DNA of 64,000 bases from Gigaspora margarita. Its lineage: Eukaryota > Glomeromycota > Glomeromycetes > Diversisporales > Gigasporaceae. The DNA lies in contig WTPW01000016.1 in assembly GCA_009809945.1 (NCBI GenBank), positions 35,650 through 99,649 on the forward strand, in the 5' to 3' direction. Shown piece by piece: positions 46,380-56,808 of this stretch. The position numbers and the translations under genes are program-made. The notes under the pieces were generated by a model. The model saw only the letters and a list, made by a program, of their open reading frames with translations, searched no databases and was not told the origin of the DNA. Each line of letters starts with the position of its first letter. The first letter of the stretch is position 1.

Positions 46380-48045
46380 TATTCAGGGAGTAAGTACTAT
46401 TATCTATTATTAGCAATTTAAGCTCATAAATACGTATTTATTGTTTGTGTTATTTTAGCCCGTAAGTATAAAATTATTTTAATAGTTTACGAAAATCAAC
46501 AAAACAAAATTACAAAATAGAACGTAAATACTTATTTATCATACGTACAAATGATTTTATTCGCATTGATAATTTCATAAAGTATGTGAGTATAATGTGT
46601 ATTTAATAATTTTGCTCAACAATAAAATAAGTTTGCAGTTTGCAAAACTAGAATAGAGATTGGATCCGTCGAGAAAATCTTTACCCGAGTATTATTAGTT
46701 TACCCATCTTACCCGGGTAAATTAACTTATATCTCGGGTCACTAAATAATAGTACTTTTAACCCGGGTCCAATCTAAACAAGAACACAAATACTAATTTA
46801 CTATTACGTGCAAATCATTTATATTTATTCGCATTTAGTTCGTGAGTATAAAGAAGATTTGATAATTTCCTACATAAAACAGAAAAACAAGTTACAAGAA
46901 AATAGATACTTATTTACCATCACATACAAATCATTTCATTTGCATTAATTTAGTAAGTGAGTATAATGAGCATTTAAAAATTTTAGTACATAAAAATAGC
47001 GAAACAAGTTCACAAAACAGGAATAAAAATACTTATCTACCATTACGTACAAATCATTTCATTCGCATTAATCATTTCATTCAGCACGTGAGTATAAAGA
47101 ACATTTAATAATTTTACTACGTACATAAAAACAGCAAACCAATTTCACAAAACAAAAACATAAATACTAATTTACTATTACGTACAAATCATTTCATTCA
47201 GTTCGTGAGTATAAGGAACATTTAATAACTTTACTATATAAAAACAGCAAAACAAGTTCACAAAACAAGAACAAAATACTTATTTACCATTACGTACAAA
47301 TCATTTCAATCGCATTAATCATTTCATTCAGCGAGTGAGTATAAAGAACATTTAATAATTTACTGCAAAACAAGTTCACAAAACAAGAACATAAATACTT
47401 ATTTACCATTACGTACAAATCATTTATTTAGCGAGTGAGTATAAAGAACACTTAATAAATTTACTACATAAAAACTGCAAAACTCGTTCACAAAACAAGA
47501 GCATAAATGTTTATTTACCATTACGTACAAATCATTTCATTCCATTAATTTTAGTCAGTGAGCATAAAGAGTATTTAATAATTTTACAACATAAAAATAG
47601 CAAAACCAAGATCACAAAACAAGTTCATAAATACTTATTTACCATTACATACAAATTATTTCATTCGATTAATTTAGTTTGTGAGTATAAAAGAATATTT
47701 AATAATTTACTACATAAAAACAGCAAAACAAGTTCAAACATAAATACCTGTTTACCATTACGAACAAATCATTTCATTTGCATTAATTTAGTCGGTGAGT
47801 ATAAAGAACATTTACTAATTTTACTACATAAAAACAGCAAAACAAGTTCATAAACAAGATCATAAATGCTTATTTACCATTACGTACAAATCATTTCGTT
47901 CGCATTAATCGTTTCATTCAGCAAGTGAGTATAAAGAACATTTGATAATTTTACTACATAAAAACGGCAAAACATATTTACCATCATTTCATTCGCATTA
48001 ATATAGTCAGTAAATATAAAAATTATTTACATTCGATATAAAGTT
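46380..48045. repeat. About 118-bp minisatellite A, some 13 copies
   Basis: Units contain GTGAGTATAAAGAACATTTA, ACTACATAAAAACAGCAAAA, CAAGTTCACAAAACAAGAAC, TACTTATTTACCATTACGTA and CAAATCATTTCATTCGCATT. Each unit begins with a consensus-like 5' splice site (CAGTGAGTAT). It lies between the Sel1 exon donor (46302) and the kinase exon acceptor (48056). Confidence 0.9.
46646..46784. mobile_element. 123-bp hAT MITE inside minisatellite A
   Basis: The element 46654-46776 starts TAGAGATTGGATCCG and ends CCCGGGTCCAATCTA. The flanks AACTAGAA (46646-46653) and AACAAGAA (46777-46784) are an 8-bp TSD with one change; AACAAGAA is the sequence of the other array units. The interior repeats TTACCCGGG/CCCGGGT. 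Confidence 0.85.
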
Positions 48046-48056
48046 TAAAAGCGCAG

Positions 48057-49480
48057 GTGCAAAATAAATTGTAATATATCATATAGAAATTCAGAATATG
48101 GAAAATGTGAACATTGTAATGAAGATAACACGAATGAAGCATGGTGTCTATCATGCGATCCTGACATAGCAACTAGGTGGACAACTAGAAATAAGGATAT
48201 TGACAATTGCATGAAAATGCTCCAACTTAGAGTCAAAGCATATGAAGATGCGATTGAATGGATTCCATTTAATAGATTATCAAATATTAAAGAAATTGGT
48301 AAAGGAGGATTTGGCTCTGTATATTCAGCACTCTGGTTAGATGGCATACGTAAAGTTGAAGAAATTAATGATGATGATAACGATATCTACAAAAGAGCAC
48401 GTGAGCCTTCCAGCATTGTTGCACTCAAGACGTTGACTGGTTCTAAGGAAAACAATTTTGATTTTTTAAAAGAAGTGAGTTAGTTTATTGCTTTAAAAAT
48501 TTATCTAATAGTTTTTTGAACTAATTTATTGTTTAATCCGTAAGTTTAAAAGTTTTATGACATGCAAATTAAAAAACTATAGTGAGCTCGAAATATTTGG
48601 CATAACTCAAAATACAGAAACAAATGAATACTTGATGGTATTTCAATTTGCCAAAAATGGGAGTCTTCATAAATATTTAAAAGAAAATTTCTGCAACCTT
48701 ACATGGAAATCTAAATTACAAATACTTAAAGATATTTAATATGATTTACATCGTTTTCACGACTTTGCAGGATACATTCATGCTGATTTTCATAGTGGCA
48801 ACATTTTGCATGACGAAAGATCATATATCACAGATCTAGGTTTGTCTAGAAAATAAGTTGAAGGAGAGATTTATGAAGTCATGCCCTATGTTGCACCAGA
48901 GGTTTTATCAGGCATGCAGCAGTTTACACAAGCAGCAGATATTTATGGGTTTGGTATTATTATGGCAGAAATGACAAGTGGGCAAAGACCTTTTGATGGT
49001 TATGAATTTGGTACAAAACTTGCAGCTGAGATTTGCAAAGGATTACGTCCAGAGTTTGCTCCTAAAACACCTAAATGTTATATTGAATTGGCTGAAAAAT
49101 GCATGAATTCTGATCCACAAAAACGGCCCAAAGACTGCCCAAAGCTTATAATATTCATAAAGAAATAAATAATTGGTATAATGATATAGTTAGTTCAGCT
49201 AATAATAAAATTAAAAAGCAATTCTTTGAAGCAGATAAAGCTATTAAATCATTGCCAATATCAAAGCATTCTGATGAAATGTATACTAGCAAAATTATTA
49301 GCACAAAATTAATTTCAAAGGCAATTAAAGGTAATTATTTACAATTAATATATTAAAATTGTATTATATTAATTTGTTTAAAATATTATTTATTTAGATT
49401 TGCCAGATGTTGATTTTGTTCTAATAAAACTTAATATTTCTGAACTTGAATATGTAACTATCAATAAATTTATTTTATTT
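48057..49480 (+). pseudogene. Decayed TKL-like protein kinase with CxxC head
   Basis: Exon 1 (48057-48474) starts after CGCAG. It has YGKCEHCNEDNTNEAWCLSC (two CxxC), then EWIPFNRLSNIKEIGKGGFG with the glycine loop and VALKTL with the ATP-binding Lys; donor GTGAGT. Exon 2 (from 48545): LEIFGITQNTETNEYLMVFQ, catalytic loop HADFHSGN, DLGLS in place of DFG, VMPYVAPEVLSG, ADIYGFGIIMAEMTSGQRPF, CMNSDPQKRP. TAA at 48737 and 48854 break it and a frame change near 49160 precedes EINNWYNDIVSS. The last piece after intron 49331-49398 is DLPDVDFVLIKLN, ending where a MITE inserts (49484). The order and wording match the large Rhizophagus kinase family. Confidence 0.8.
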
Positions 49481-49861
49481 ATTGAAGTTTGCTATTTATC
49501 ACCACTGGTGATCATCACTGGTGATCAATTTACCAATTAAAATTCAGGATCAGGTGTAACATGTAGATCAATTTTTGTATAACTAAAACAAAGAATTTTT
49601 TAAAAAATTGCTAAAATTGCTTCTAACCTAAAATTTTGTCTATGAACCTACTTTTTTTTATACAAAAAAAATTTCTTGCTAAATTTTTCTATATATAAAG
49701 CCCTATTCTAACATCTAATCTTTACCCTTACTCTAATATTAAAGAGATTTAATTTTTATTTATACAAACTGTTTGTTTTGTTTATTTTGTTTTATACATT
49801 GTAGATCACCAATGATGATCACCATAACCACTGGTGATGAGTAGTAATTTTCTTATTTATT
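49475..49861. mobile_element. MULE-like MITE, 9-bp TSD TTATTTATT
   Basis: The element 49484-49852 starts GAAGTTTGCTATTTATCACC and ends with the complement of GAAAATTACTACTCATCACC. TTATTTATT flanks it on both sides (49475-49483, 49853-49861). Subterminal GGATCAGGTGTAACATG. Internal CTTCTAACCTAAAATTTTGT and CCCTTACTCTAATA. It truncates the kinase tail. Confidence 0.9.
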
Positions 49862-50934
49862 TTATAATTTGTAATTAATAATAATTTAATTTGCTTTAAA
49901 AGACTAAATTAGCTAAAAGCTATTGTCAATTTAGTATTAATATCAAAACCTATTAGATTAAATTGTTAAATCAAATGACATTTATCTTGAAAGAAGTAAT
50001 AATATAGCCTTTTTATTACGTTATAATTATTTTTTTATATACTCTATTATTATTAGATTATATATATAATAAGTAGTACTTATATGTTACTTATTTGATT
50101 TAAATAAAATTAAAGCAAATAAATTTTTATTCAATGTTTATTACTAGATTTAATACTAAAAAATTAATTGTACTAGGATTGATTAATGTTTAGACTTTTC
50201 TAAAATATAATTTCTTCTATAGCTATAATAATATATAATTTTATATATATAAAAAATTAAAAAATCTACAATTTGAAAAAGTACAATGCAGTAGCATTAA
50301 TATTGTAAATCTTTTACAACATATAATATGTACTTGAGGCAGTATGGTTTCTGTAGCTCAGCCCACAAATTTTTACATCTAGAATAGGCCAAATTATTAT
50401 ATTTTATACTTGCAAGCCAGGCCAGGCCAAAAATTTTTAATTAAATATTATCAAAACTTATTTAAACAAAATAAAATTTTTAAAATTTAACAAATAAAAG
50501 GGTTTTAAAATTTTTAACAAATAAAAGCCTTTGAAATTTTTAATAAACAAATAAAATGCCTTTAATTAACAAATAAAAACTTTGGAAATTTCTAATAAAC
50601 AAATAAAAAATTTTAAATCTTTTAATAAACAAATAAAATATTTTAAAATTTCTGATAATTACTAATTTTTTTTAGTGATTCCTATAGTTCGTAGTTTGAT
50701 GCCAATCTACCAACAAATAGAATCATGGTAGTATGTTAATCTACTAATTTCTGTATAATAAACACTGCTTAATAATAATGAGAATAAAAAAAAAATTTAA
50801 TTGCACTTTGCCATTTTTAATTTGCTATAAATCGTAGTAATATCCAACCATTTTTTTAAAACCAAAAACCAAATGTAAAACTCAAAAATACTACAAATTA
50901 ATGATATCAATCAACTGAATTTCAACAATTGGTG
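49862..50934. other. Gene-free, short tandem AACAAATAAAA
   Basis: At 50460-50650 there are about six degenerate copies of TAATAAACAAATAAAATTTT. GCCAGGCCAGGCC at 50405 stands out. No gene supported. Confidence 0.4.
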
Positions 50935-51262
50935 GATATGAATGATTCAAACAGAAATTATTTGCTTGGTTATTGTTACGAACATGGGAATAGGAATTGA
51001 AAAGGAAAAAAAAAGCATTCATGTATTACGAAAAATTAGCAGATATGAACAATTCTAATGGAATGTACCAAGTTGGATATTGTTATTATTTAGGAATTGG
51101 GATCGAAATCGATAAGCAAAAAGTGTCTTTATATTATCTGAAGTCTGCTGAGGCAAGTAATTCTATAGGAATTTGAAAAACTGTCTGGTTTATTATTGTA
51201 GAATTGGCATTGAAAAAATTTTGATAAATTTTATGAATGGATTAATAATAAGTTAAATTTTA
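50935..51262 (+). pseudogene. Duplicated Sel1-repeat fragment
   Basis: It reads MNDSN, YLLGYCYEHG, then NNSNGMYQVGYCYYLGIGIE and DKQKVSLYYLKSAEAS after frame changes, parallel to 45985-46301 at protein and DNA level (ATGAATGATTCAAA at both starts; TTTTATTATAATGTTTGTAG at both ends). Stops and frameshifts (for example TGA after GI in the third unit, near 51174). A segmental copy of the Sel1 exon, 5 kb away. Confidence 0.8.
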
Positions 51263-51329
51263 TTTTTTATTATAATGTTTGTAGTTTATTTAAAACAAGA
51301 TTTCTTACACAATTTTAATTATCAGGGAG

Positions 51330-52700
51330 TAAGCATAAAGTACATTTATTGATCTATTTCAGTAATTTAAGCTCATAAATACGTATGTATTGATTTATTT
51401 ATTTTTTGTGTTATTTAGCCCGTAAGTATTAAGAATGTTTATTAATCAATGGAATTAAAAACAGCAAATATAACATATAACAGATAAATACTTCTTTACC
51501 ATTATATTTAAATTCATTTCATTCGCATTAATCATTTTATTTAGTGAGTGAGTATAAAGAACATTTATTAATCAATGGAATTAAAAATAGCAAACATAAC
51601 AGATAAATATGTACTTAATTAACATTACGTTTAAATTTATTTCATTCACATTAATCACCTTTTCACTTAGCATGTGAGTATAAAGAACATTTATTAATCA
51701 ATGGAATTAAAAACAGCAAACATAACAGATAAATACTTATTTACTATTACGTTTAAATTCATTTCATTTGCATTAATTTAGTCAGTGAGTATAAAGAACA
51801 TTTATTAATCAATGGAATTAAAAACAGAAAACATAATAGATAAATACTTATTTACTATTATGTTTAAATTCATTTCATTTACATTAATCACCTCCTCACT
51901 CAGCATGTGGGTATAAAAAATATTTATTAATCAATGGAATTAAAAACAGCAAACATAAAAGATAAATACTTATTTACCATTATGTTTAAATTCATTTCAT
52001 TCATTTTATTCAGTGAGTGAGCATAAAGGACATTTATTGAAGGATTTTGTTACATTCTATAACATCCCAAAGTGTTAATCAATGCATTATCTTTCTTCAT
52101 GCATTTATGAAGACATTATCTAAATTTAAGCATGATAAGTGTGAATAACAATAATTATGAATTAAAAACAGCAAACATAACAGACAAATACTTATTTACC
52201 ATTTCATTTAAATTCAGTAGATGAGTATAAAGAACATTTATTAATCAATGGAATTAAAAACAGCATACATAACAGATAAATACTTATTTACCATTACATT
52301 TAATTTTATTTTATTCGCATTAATTTAGTCAGTGAGTATAAAGAACATTTGTTAATTAATGGAATTAAAAACAGCAAACATAACAGATAAATACTTATTT
52401 ACTATTACATTTAAAATTCATTTCATTCACATTAATTTAGTCAGTAAGTATAAATGACATTTATTAATCAATGGAATTAAAAACAGCAAACATAACAGAT
52501 AAATACTTATCTACCATTACGTTTAAATTCATTTCATTCGCATTAATCACCTCCTCACTCAGCATGTGAGTATAAAGAACATTTATTAATCAATTGAATT
52601 AAAAACAGCAAACATAACAGATAAATACTTATTTACCATTATGTTTAAATTCATTTCATTCGCATTAATCACCTCCTCACTCAGCATATAAGCATAAAAT
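51330..52700. repeat. About 110-bp minisatellite B, homologous to A
   Basis: Units carry GTGAGTATAAAGAACATTTA, TTAATCAATGGAATTAAAAA, CAGCAAACATAACAGATAAA, TACTTATTTACCATTACGTT and TTCATTTCATTCGCATTAAT: the same layout as array A with a different second segment. About 12 copies; one unit is interrupted at 52035-52165 by AGGATTTTGTTACATTCTAT-type sequence. Some units add CACCTCCTCACTCAGCATG. Confidence 0.9.
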
Positions 52701-53305
52701 TGCTATAAACACAGTATATAAATATTTAATAAAGTTCATAATATTAGATGAAGAAATCTGAGTGAAATAATAATCTGGATATAGATTCATTTATCTATTT
52801 CAAAAGATATGTAATTATTTGTTTTATGATATTATTATTTACACAACAGTAGATATACTTAATTAATAAATTTTATCCTGTTTTTGTAATTAGATTATGT
52901 TAATTTATAGCATTTAAAGCTGTAACTAATATGCTAGATAGCCTGATTACATTTTTATTTTCTTTCAATTTTTTATCTAGTTTCGTACCTGTGCACTATA
53001 TGTTATAATTATTTTGTTAATCCAAATCTCCCACTTGTCAACAACATGGTTTAAAATAAATAAAGCTATGTATAAAAAGATAACAATATATGATATAAGT
53101 GATGTTAAGTACAATTATCATTAACAATAAAGTAGCTGAAATAAAATAATACAAGAAATACTGAATAAAAAAAAAGATGTGAAATTAGGCAACAATATAT
53201 TATAATCTTAATTATAAAATAATAATGTAGATAAGTTCTATTTCTTTTTAAATGTATTTGTGTAATGTTCCTGGTTTTAGCATGACTGCGTCATGCAGCT
53301 ACCCT
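52701..53305. other. Gene-free stretch
   Basis: AT-rich without supported frames. At 53268-53303 the short motif GTTCCTGGTTTTAGCATGAC, TGCGTCATGCAGCTACC abuts the next foldback element. Confidence 0.4.
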
Positions 53306-54122
53306 AATAGTATAACATAATGCAAATCATAATAGGCAGAATATGGCATGCATGCATATAAAAGTTTTTCTTACTAAGTTAACAATATATGTCCACTAAT
53401 TGAAAGTTGTAGCGCTCGTTGAAGTGCATCTAATAGTAGTTAGATCATCCAAATCAGCCTAGTAGATGGTGAGATATCATTGAAAAATAATTGGATAACT
53501 ATATAAAATCAGGTAATTTTAAGAAGAGTGAACCCAGTGATGATTGAATTGTATTACCCATGATATAATCATATCTAATTTTGATTGGCCAAAAAAAGTA
53601 AATAAATATCAGGTGATGTTATGATCAATGATCTTTAATCTAACATTAGGGTTAGGATTAGAGTTAGCTTTTTAATATAGTTAGAAGGTCTTTTATATAT
53701 AGATATCACTTCTGTTATAGTTACACAAACTATATATTTGTCATATGATTAATCCATATTATCTAATTTTGTTTATGCTCTTTTGACCACTCGAAATTCT
53801 CAGATGATTATATTGTGGTAGCACAATTCATGATAATCACTGGGTTCACTCTTCTTCAAGTGTCCCAAAAAATCTCTATATAAACAATATTTGTTTACAT
53901 GAAGATTTTATATAGTCATCCAATTATTTTTTAACGATATCTTGCAATCCACTGGGTTGATTTGGATGATCTAACCACTATTAGATGCAACTTGATGAGC
54001 TCTACAATTTTTATTTAGTGGACATGTGTCATTAATTTAGTAAAAAAAATGTTTATATAAATGCATGCCACATTCTGCCTATAGTAATTTTCATAAATGA
54101 TTTGTATCATATTATACTATGT
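53306..54122. mobile_element. 817-bp foldback, TIR about 220 bp
   Basis: The left arm (ATAGGCAGAATATGGCATGC, TGTCCACTAATTGAAAGTTG, AGTTAGATCATCCAAATCAG, AATAATTGGATAACTATATA, AAGAAGAGTGAACCCAGTGA) is mirrored at 53830-54100. The middle (53635-53705) has CTAACATTAGGGTTAGGATT, AGAGTTAG and TATAGTTAGAAGGTCTTTTA, the last shared with the 39502-40486 element. No ORF. Confidence 0.88.
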
Positions 54123-54217
54123 TCAATCTCTGATTAACTGGTGAACTATCAAGTAATAATAGTTGGTCTTTATACAATTTTTAATTAAGTATACTGTAAT
54201 ATGTCTGTAATATGTAC

Positions 54218-54774
54218 AGTATAATAATTAATAGACCTCAGGTCTGATAGCATAGCATTATGCTCTGAGGTCACAAATCGCAAGGTTACCAGTTCGAATC
54301 CCATTGACGGCGAATGCTAATTCTTATTAGAGAACTGCAACACCGTGGGAAGACAGGGACCCAGGACATCAATTGATGGACTTAATATAGTAATTGGTAT
54401 AACAAACTCTTTGAGGTTTAACTTGTTAGTCTGGACCTACGATTTGTATAACCGAAGTCACGAGACGTAGTGAAGATCAAGTCACAAACTCCTGGCGGCG
54501 TTTTCCGGAAGACCATGGCTGTTGTTAGGGTGGTGGAACCGAAGTCCGAGGTTAAAACTTGGAAAATAAGACTATACAGGACACGTGTCCTTCTAGCCAA
54601 CTCCTAGGCCGCGGGTAAAGTAGCCCGAGTCCATTATTCTTAGAGATTAATGATATTCTGTATATATAAATGTACTACAATCCCATTAATTAATAAATAA
54701 AAGAACGAAGACATGGTCTCAGTTGTAAAATGAAAAAAAAAAAAAAAAAAAAAAAAAAAGTATAATAATTAATA
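54218..54774 (+). mobile_element. tRNA-derived SINE, about 525 bp, 16-bp TSD
   Basis: A tRNA-like head has A-box TAGCATAGCAT (54248-54258) and B-box AGTTCGAATCC (54291-54301). A long GC-richer body follows (54310-54700; for example CTCCTGGCGGCGTTTTCCGG), then an A tail (54733-54759). The TSD AGTATAATAATTAATA is exact at 54218-54233 and 54759-54774. Poly-A and a long TSD imply LINE-driven retroposition. The exact TSD and long tail imply recent insertion. The minus-strand frame over the body is not a gene. Confidence 0.9.
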
Positions 54775-55789
54775 TAAGACTTTACTATCAATACAATTTT
54801 GCATTCATAAATTATTAAGGATTAAAAATTTAAGTTATAGAATGGACAAAAAAAAAGGTCAAGATAACATTTCTACATGCCAACAAGCTTGTGACTCAAA
54901 CTTTAAGCTTTTTGAAAAACTTTTCAAAATTGTAAATAAATTTACAGAAGAGTTAAAGATTCTTCAAAGATTTTATCTGATAGTTATCTTGATCAAAATC
55001 ATTTAATGATTGCAATAGAAAGAAAAATGATCAAGTTGGTAATGAATAGGGTTTGATGCACAAGAAAAATTTGGGCATGCTCATCTATAAACAATAAAGT
55101 ACTATGCTTCTAGATCTAACTACCACTAGAACTTCTCAAAAGTTCTGCATAAAACCTGGATCCAGTCATCTATTTTTATATTTAATTTAATAGATATCTG
55201 ATAGATTTTACTATTAAATTTGTATTAAACCAATAACAAGATCCAAGCTTTAGTTCTGTATTCCAATGTAATATGAATTTAAAAAGTTTTTCAAAATCAC
55301 AAACAATGTAATTTCTATATTTAATTAAAATTTTGTACCTTGTTTTTGATTCTAATCTTGGAATTAATAAGCTACTATACAAAATTTTTAGATCTTATCT
55401 GTTATAGAAACCAATATGCTCCAATTACATGTGATTAAGATTTATAATTGTTTTATGTTAAATTGAAATTAGTGTCAGATCAAAATTTCAATACTAAGTT
55501 CCATTAAAGTTAGAATAAAAACCTTATGTTAATGATTAGCGGCATTAAAAATCATAATTATTTTAATCTGACATAAATTTACTTTGATGTACATATTTAT
55601 TTATTTATTTATTTTATTTATTTATTTTTATTTTTATTTTTATTTATTTATTTTTTTATTTTATTAACTTATTATTTTTAAGTCTTAGTGTACATCTCAA
55701 TTTTTATCAACTATTTTCATATGACATATCTTTGAGACTTAGTATAAAAGATTAATTAATTTAATTAATAATCATTCAAAGCAAAATTT
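54775..55789. other. Gene-free stretch
   Basis: AT-rich; TTTATTTATT run at 55596-55680. The small minus frame (55182-55382) has no domain. Confidence 0.45.
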
Positions 55790-56100
55790 GACTATTTTAT
55801 ACCAAACTCGAGCAAAATGCTTTCAAATTCATGAAAAATTTGATTGACTTTTTTAGTTTAAAACAGTTGTCAGATAATCAAACAACAAAAGTAAATTTGT
55901 CAAATTCATGTTTCAAGATTTTGAGAGTTGTTTAAGAGTGTTAATAAGAGCCTAAAAATGATATAATAATTACTCAAATATTATAATAATATAATTACTC
56001 AAACGTTATAATAATTACTCGCTTTGATAATTGTTATAATCTTTATATATTTCTGTTAGTTTCTCACATGTGCAGGTCACATTTTTCAGGTATAGCTAGG
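55790..56100 (+). repeat. Dispersed repeat family R1, copy 3
   Basis: GCTTTCAAATTCATG, TAATCAAACAACAAAAGTAA, AAAAATGATATAATAATTAC, TATTTCTGTTAGTTTCTCAC and CACATTTTTCAG match copy 1 in the same order, with extra ATTACTCAAA repeats at 55965-56025. Confidence 0.7.
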
Positions 56101-56123
56101 GATGCAAGTATACACTATACCGT

Positions 56124-56240
56124 ATTATACCACTGGTATAATACTAGTATTATACAATTATTATATATAGGTAACTAGGTATAATACCACTGGTATAATA
56201 CTAGTATTATACAATTATTATATATAGGTAACTAGGTATA
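56124..56240. repeat. 57-bp tandem duplication
   Basis: Two exact 57-bp units of ACCACTGGTATAATACTAGT ATTATACAATTATTATATAT AGGTAACTAGGTATAAT, rich in internal palindromes (CCACTGG; ATACTAGTAT). Confidence 0.9.
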
Positions 56241-56808
56241 ATACTAGTAATATTAATAATCCAATCAAATTTTCATATTTTTTTATTCTTAAAATGCTTC
56301 TTAGATGCAACTTGGTTTCAAATTTGTATATTCTGCTGCTTTTTTGCATTTACTAATTTTTTTCCCAATTCACTATTTGTAAAATTGGTTAATATTAATA
56401 AATACTAGTACTCCAATATGTGAGTAATTGGTAGAACCATCAGGAGTAGTTGGAGAAATTAGTAAATTCTGACTTTTTTAGTTGGTCACTATTGAATTAC
56501 TATTAATAAATTTTGTAATAGAACAGCATGCAACCTGAGACAGAAATAGTAATGTTGTTGATGCAGATCTTAGTTAGAGTTGTTGATATATTGTTTGCTA
56601 TTTTAGATAGTGATCTGCATCAATAATATTATTATAAGTCTTTATAATGCTTGTGCATATTATTAGTGAGTTAATATTTTAAGGCCCACTTTTATTGTTA
56701 TGTAAAGTAAAATTAATTTATAAATCAGGTTGAGCCAAAGGTTTCATTTATTAATTTAAGATTGCTAAACTGCACAATTAAAATCTGCCTAAATATATAC
56801 AAATTGAA

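Noticed and set aside
46380-48045. CRISPR-like array
   Set aside because: Whole units repeat without unique spacers and the DNA is eukaryotic.
54234-54310. Functional tRNA gene
   Set aside because: It is the head of a poly-A-tailed, TSD-flanked retroposon.
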